A DNA stretch of 9,337 bases, taken from assembly GCA_900550525.1 (NCBI GenBank), contig URSN01000072.1, positions 1 to 9,337 of the forward strand, read 5' to 3'. Every line of letters begins with the position of its first letter. The first letter of the stretch is position 1. Source of the stretch: an uncultured Eubacteriales bacterium (lineage in GTDB: Bacteria > Bacillota > Clostridia > Christensenellales > CAG-138). Under the pieces are notes generated by a model. The model was not told the DNA's origin. It worked only from the letters and a program-made list of their open reading frames with translations, and made no database searches. Below are positions 7,265 to 9,337 of the stretch, piece after piece. The position numbers and the translations under genes were made by a program.

Positions 7265-8101
7265 ATGGAAAAAACGGTCCAGGAACGGGCGTATGCCAAG
7301 ATCAACCTGACCCTCGGCGTGACGGGACGCCGCGCCGACGGGTACCACCTGCTCGACTCGCTGATGGTCACGATCGACCTGCACGACGAGGTGACGGTCA
7401 CGCGCAGCCGCGAGGTCATCGTCACCTGCACGGGCATGCTGCTGCCCTACCGCAACACGCTGCGCGCGGCGGCGGAGCGCTACCGGGCGCTGACCGGGCG
7501 CGGCGCGCGCATCCATGTGTACAAGCGCATCCCGGCCGAGGCGGGCCTCGGCGGCGGGAGCGCGGATGCGGCGGCGGCGCTGCGGGCGCTGCAGCGCATG
7601 TACGGCGAGGCGGAGGAGCGCGATCTGTACGACATCGCGCTGCGCGTGGGGGCGGACGTGCCCTTCTGCCTCAAGGGCGGCCTGTGCCGCGTGCAGGGCG
7701 TGGGCGAGGCGCTCACGCCGCTGCGGATGGGGGCGCAGCTGCACCTTGCGCTGGCCAGACCCCGGCAGGGCGTGTCCACGGGGAAGCTGTTCCGCGCGCT
7801 GACGCTGCCGCAGCCCCTGCCGGATACGGCGGGCGCGCTCGCTGCGCTCGCAGCGGGGGATGCGCCCGCACTGGCGGCGCGGCTGTACAACGCGCTGGAG
7901 GGGCCGGCCACGGCGCTCGTGCCGGAGATCGGCCTGCTGCGGGAGCGCCTGCTCGCGCTCGGCGCGCTCGGCGCGTGCATGAGCGGCAGCGGCAGCACGG
8001 TGTTCGGCCTCTTCCCCACGGCGGAGGCGGCACAGGCGGCGGCCGCCGCGCTGCGGGACGACCCCGCCTGCGCGTTCGCCTGCGCCGCGCGGAGCGTATG
8101 A
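7265..8101 (+). CDS. ispE: 4-(cytidine 5'-diphospho)-2-C-methyl-D-erythritol kinase (IspE)
   Basis: IspE phosphorylates CDP-methylerythritol with ATP, the fourth step of the methylerythritol phosphate pathway to isopentenyl diphosphate, in the cytoplasm. The 278-residue protein has all three GHMP-kinase motifs: AYAKINLTL (9-17) with catalytic K12, the glycine-rich ATP loop AGLGGGSADAA (93-103), and MSGSGSTVFGLF (239-250). The catalytic aspartate is D131 in GADVPFCL. Length is normal for the family (about 280-290). The ATG at 7265 is the only sensible start, because a TAA at 7241 closes the frame upstream and the AKIN motif begins ten residues in. No Shine-Dalgarno is visible and the extended -10 ends six bases before the ATG, so translation may begin on a leaderless mRNA. 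The gene is divergent from the MBL-addBA operon and followed by the SpoIID-family gene after 148 bases. Assignment is secure. Confidence 0.97.
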   Translation: MEKTVQERAYAKINLTLGVTGRRADGYHLLDSLMVTIDLHDEVTVTRSREVIVTCTGMLLPYRNTLRAAAERYRALTGRGARIHVYKRIPAEAGLGGGSADAAAALRALQRMYGEAEERDLYDIALRVGADVPFCLKGGLCRVQGVGEALTPLRMGAQLHLALARPRQGVSTGKLFRALTLPQPLPDTAGALAALAAGDAPALAARLYNALEGPATALVPEIGLLRERLLALGALGACMSGSGSTVFGLFPTAEAAQAAAAALRDDPACAFACAARSV

Positions 8102-8147
8102 GCGCGGCGGCGGAGGGCCGCGCCCGCAATGTGAAACATCCGTAAAC

Positions 8148-8178
8148 CCTGCCCGCGCAGGCTTTACTTGCCCTGCGC
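8148..8178 (+). repeat. Overlapping inverted repeats after ispE (weak terminator or operator)
   Basis: CCTGC (8148-8152) can pair with GCAGG (8157-8161) around a four-base loop, followed by CTTTACTT, a poor terminator-like arrangement. Alternatively GCGCAGG (8155-8161) pairs with CCTGCGC (8172-8178) over a ten-base loop. The two pairings exclude each other. The second encloses the -35 of the next promoter, so an operator role is equally possible. Confidence 0.4.
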
Positions 8179-8191
8179 CATGCACTACAAT
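8163..8191 (+). promoter_or_regulatory. Sigma-A-like promoter of the SpoIID-family gene
   Basis: TTTACT (8163-8168, four of six matches to TTGACA) and TACAAT (8186-8191, five of six matches to TATAAT) are separated by exactly 17 bases. Transcription would begin near 8198, leaving a leader of about 52 bases before the ATG at 8250. The layout is that of a vegetative promoter; I did not recognise a sporulation sigma-E type promoter. Confidence 0.7.
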
Positions 8192-8201
8192 GAACGTATA
8201 T

Positions 8202-8232
8202 GTACGCCGCGCGCCCCGGCGCGCCCGCGTAC
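8202..8232 (+). promoter_or_regulatory. Strong 5'-leader hairpin ahead of the SpoIID-family gene
   Basis: GTACGC (8202-8207) pairs with GCGTAC (8227-8232), and inside it GCGCGC (8209-8214) pairs with GCGCGC (8219-8224) around a CCCG loop. The two six-base stems are separated by only a 1x2 internal loop. The structure begins about four bases after the predicted transcription start and ends one base before the ribosome binding region. Confidence 0.6.
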
Positions 8233-8233
8233 G

Positions 8234-8240
8234 GAAAGGA
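8234..8240 (+). promoter_or_regulatory. Ribosome binding site of the SpoIID-family gene
   Basis: GAAAGGA lies nine bases before the ATG at 8250, directly after the leader hairpin. It supports this start, which is immediately followed by a signal peptide. Confidence 0.65.
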
Positions 8241-8249
8241 TGTTCGGTC

Positions 8250-9337
8250 ATGCAAAGCGCGTTTGGCGGACTGCGGCCCAAAAGGATACTGGCGCTGGCG
8301 CTTGCGGCGCTGCTGCTGCTCACGGCGGCCCCGGCCGCCGCGCCCGCGAGCGCGGAGCCGGCCATGGTGCGCGTGCTGCTCTCCACCGAGGGCGCGGGCA
8401 GCCTGACCGTATCCGTCACGGGCGCGTACCGGCTGGCCGAAACGGGCGTTTCGTTCACCGGCGGCAAACTGACGCTCCGCGCCGACGGCGCCGCCGTGAC
8501 CGTGACGCATTCCTCCCTGGGCGAGCTGTACAGCGGGCCGTGCGCGACCATCGAGCGCGCGCAGCTCAGGCGCACGGCGGGGTATCTGACGCTCCCGGTG
8601 GCCGGCTACAGCCGTTCCTATCTCGGGCACCTGTCCGTCACGGCGCAGGACGGCGTGCTGCAGGTGGTCAACCGCGTGCCGCTCTCGCACTACCTCTACG
8701 GCGTGGTCGCCCATGAGATGAGCAATTCCTTCCCGCTCGAGGCGCTCAAGGCGCAGGCGGTCGCCGCGAAGAACTATGCGCTGCCGCGCCTGGGCGGCAG
8801 CGGCGCCTACGACATCGGCGACACCGCGTCCGACCAGGTCTACAAGGGCTACAACAGCGCCAATACGAACGTCATCGAGGCTGTGGACGCCACGATGAAC
8901 GACGTGCTGCTGCTCGGCGGCGCGGTCATGCCCTGCTACTATTCGGCCAGCAACGGCGGCTATATGAACAAGCCCTCGGACAACTGGTCCGGCGGCACGG
9001 CATACGACGCGGGCTACAGCACCGGCTACGACGACTATGATATGAAGAACAGCCTCAGCCCGCGCGAGACGCTGTTCATCCCCACGGAATTTACCAAAAA
9101 GAACGTGGGCAACGACGCGCTCTACGACCTGGTGATGGAGGCGCTTGCGGCCGCGCTCGCGCAGCCGGGCGGCATCCCGGAGGGGTACCGCTTCTCGGCG
9201 CTCTCGCGCATCACGGGCGTGGTCTCCACCGACGAGAACGGCTCCATGGAAGGGCTGGACCATGTCTACGCCGTGTTCACCGCCATGGCGGCGGTGGAGC
9301 GCGGGGACGGGACGGGCCCGGGCACGCCCACGACCGA
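8250..9337 (+). CDS. Secreted SpoIID/LytB-domain protein, 3' end cut off by the window
   Basis: SpoIID/LytB domains occur in cell-wall proteins; SpoIID itself is a lytic transglycosylase that trims denuded glycan during engulfment, and LytB stimulates amidases. This frame runs 362 residues to the window edge without a stop. Residues 1-35 form a signal peptide: a basic RPKR, a Leu/Ala hydrophobic core and likely cleavage after ASA (33-35), so the protein is exported. The domain is recognised from VPLSHYLYGVVAHEM (143-157), where E156 matches the catalytic glutamate of SpoIID, then FPLEALKAQAVAAKNYAL (161-178), DTASDQVYKGY (191-201) and YYSASNGGYMNKPSDNW (230-246). The cysteines found in some SpoIID proteins (ICD..HCQVY) are replaced here by Gly and Asp. 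The visible end is Gly/Thr/Pro-rich, like a linker to a further domain. Assigning it as spoIID itself is not justified, since many Clostridia carry several paralogs and the promoter looks vegetative. Confidence 0.9.
   Translation, partial: MQSAFGGLRPKRILALALAALLLLTAAPAAAPASAEPAMVRVLLSTEGAGSLTVSVTGAYRLAETGVSFTGGKLTLRADGAAVTVTHSSLGELYSGPCATIERAQLRRTAGYLTLPVAGYSRSYLGHLSVTAQDGVLQVVNRVPLSHYLYGVVAHEMSNSFPLEALKAQAVAAKNYALPRLGGSGAYDIGDTASDQVYKGYNSANTNVIEAVDATMNDVLLLGGAVMPCYYSASNGGYMNKPSDNWSGGTAYDAGYSTGYDDYDMKNSLSPRETLFIPTEFTKKNVGNDALYDLVMEALAAALAQPGGIPEGYRFSALSRITGVVSTDENGSMEGLDHVYAVFTAMAAVERGDGTGPGTPTT

Noticed and set aside
7840..7855. Perfect inverted repeat CGCTGCG-CT-CGCAGCG inside ispE
   Set aside because: It encodes an ordinary Ala/Leu stretch of IspE, has a two-base loop, and such repeats are expected by chance at this base composition.
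7249..8145. A 298-codon plus-strand frame overlapping ispE
   Set aside because: Gly/Arg/Ala-rich shadow in another frame. The 7265..8101 frame contains every IspE motif.
7713..9263. A 516-codon minus-strand frame opposite the SpoIID-family gene and the end of ispE
   Set aside because: It crosses a promoter and two well-supported plus-strand genes and has no recognisable protein family features.
1..9337. Search for CRISPR repeats, insertion sequences, tRNA/rRNA genes or a new defence or biosynthetic system
   Set aside because: No regularly spaced direct repeats, transposase motifs or RNA-gene signatures were seen. All five genes belong to well-known families, so I do not claim a new system.

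Overview
The window is very GC-rich (by eye about 70% or more) and carries five ordinary chromosomal protein genes in two divergent groups. The AddA/AddB recombination nuclease, a YycJ/WalJ-type metallo-beta-lactamase-fold hydrolase, an MEP-pathway kinase (IspE) and a SpoIID/LytB-type secreted protein, with AGGAGG-like ribosome binding sites, together suggest a high-GC member of the Bacillota, most likely Clostridia. That placement is inference from gene content; there is no rRNA or tRNA to settle it.

Minus strand, read right to left from about 7206: an extended -10 promoter, a YycJ/WalJ-like MBL hydrolase (start 7158), addB (6293..3018) and addA (from 2992, running off the left edge before its nuclease domain). 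All three point the same way with short gaps or overlap, and each has a Shine-Dalgarno sequence, so they are probably one operon. addB-addA is the usual gene order of this helicase-nuclease, which resects double-strand breaks for RecA loading. The MBL reading frame has no stop codon at the expected end of the protein. It stays open for about 470 nt inside addB in another frame, which is the main oddity of the window.

Plus strand, read left to right from about 7250: an extended -10 element immediately in front of ispE with no recognisable ribosome binding site (possible leaderless mRNA), ispE (7265..8101), a 148-nt gap holding inverted repeats, a sigma-A-like promoter and a strong 5'-leader hairpin, then a gene for a signal-peptide-bearing SpoIID/LytB-domain protein that runs off the right edge.

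I saw no mobile element, CRISPR array, tRNA, rRNA or defence island beyond AddAB, and no convincing new multi-gene system. The second-look items are the MBL/addB junction, the compact divergent promoter region, and the structured leader of the SpoIID-family gene. The long open frames opposite addA and addB are byproducts of high GC.
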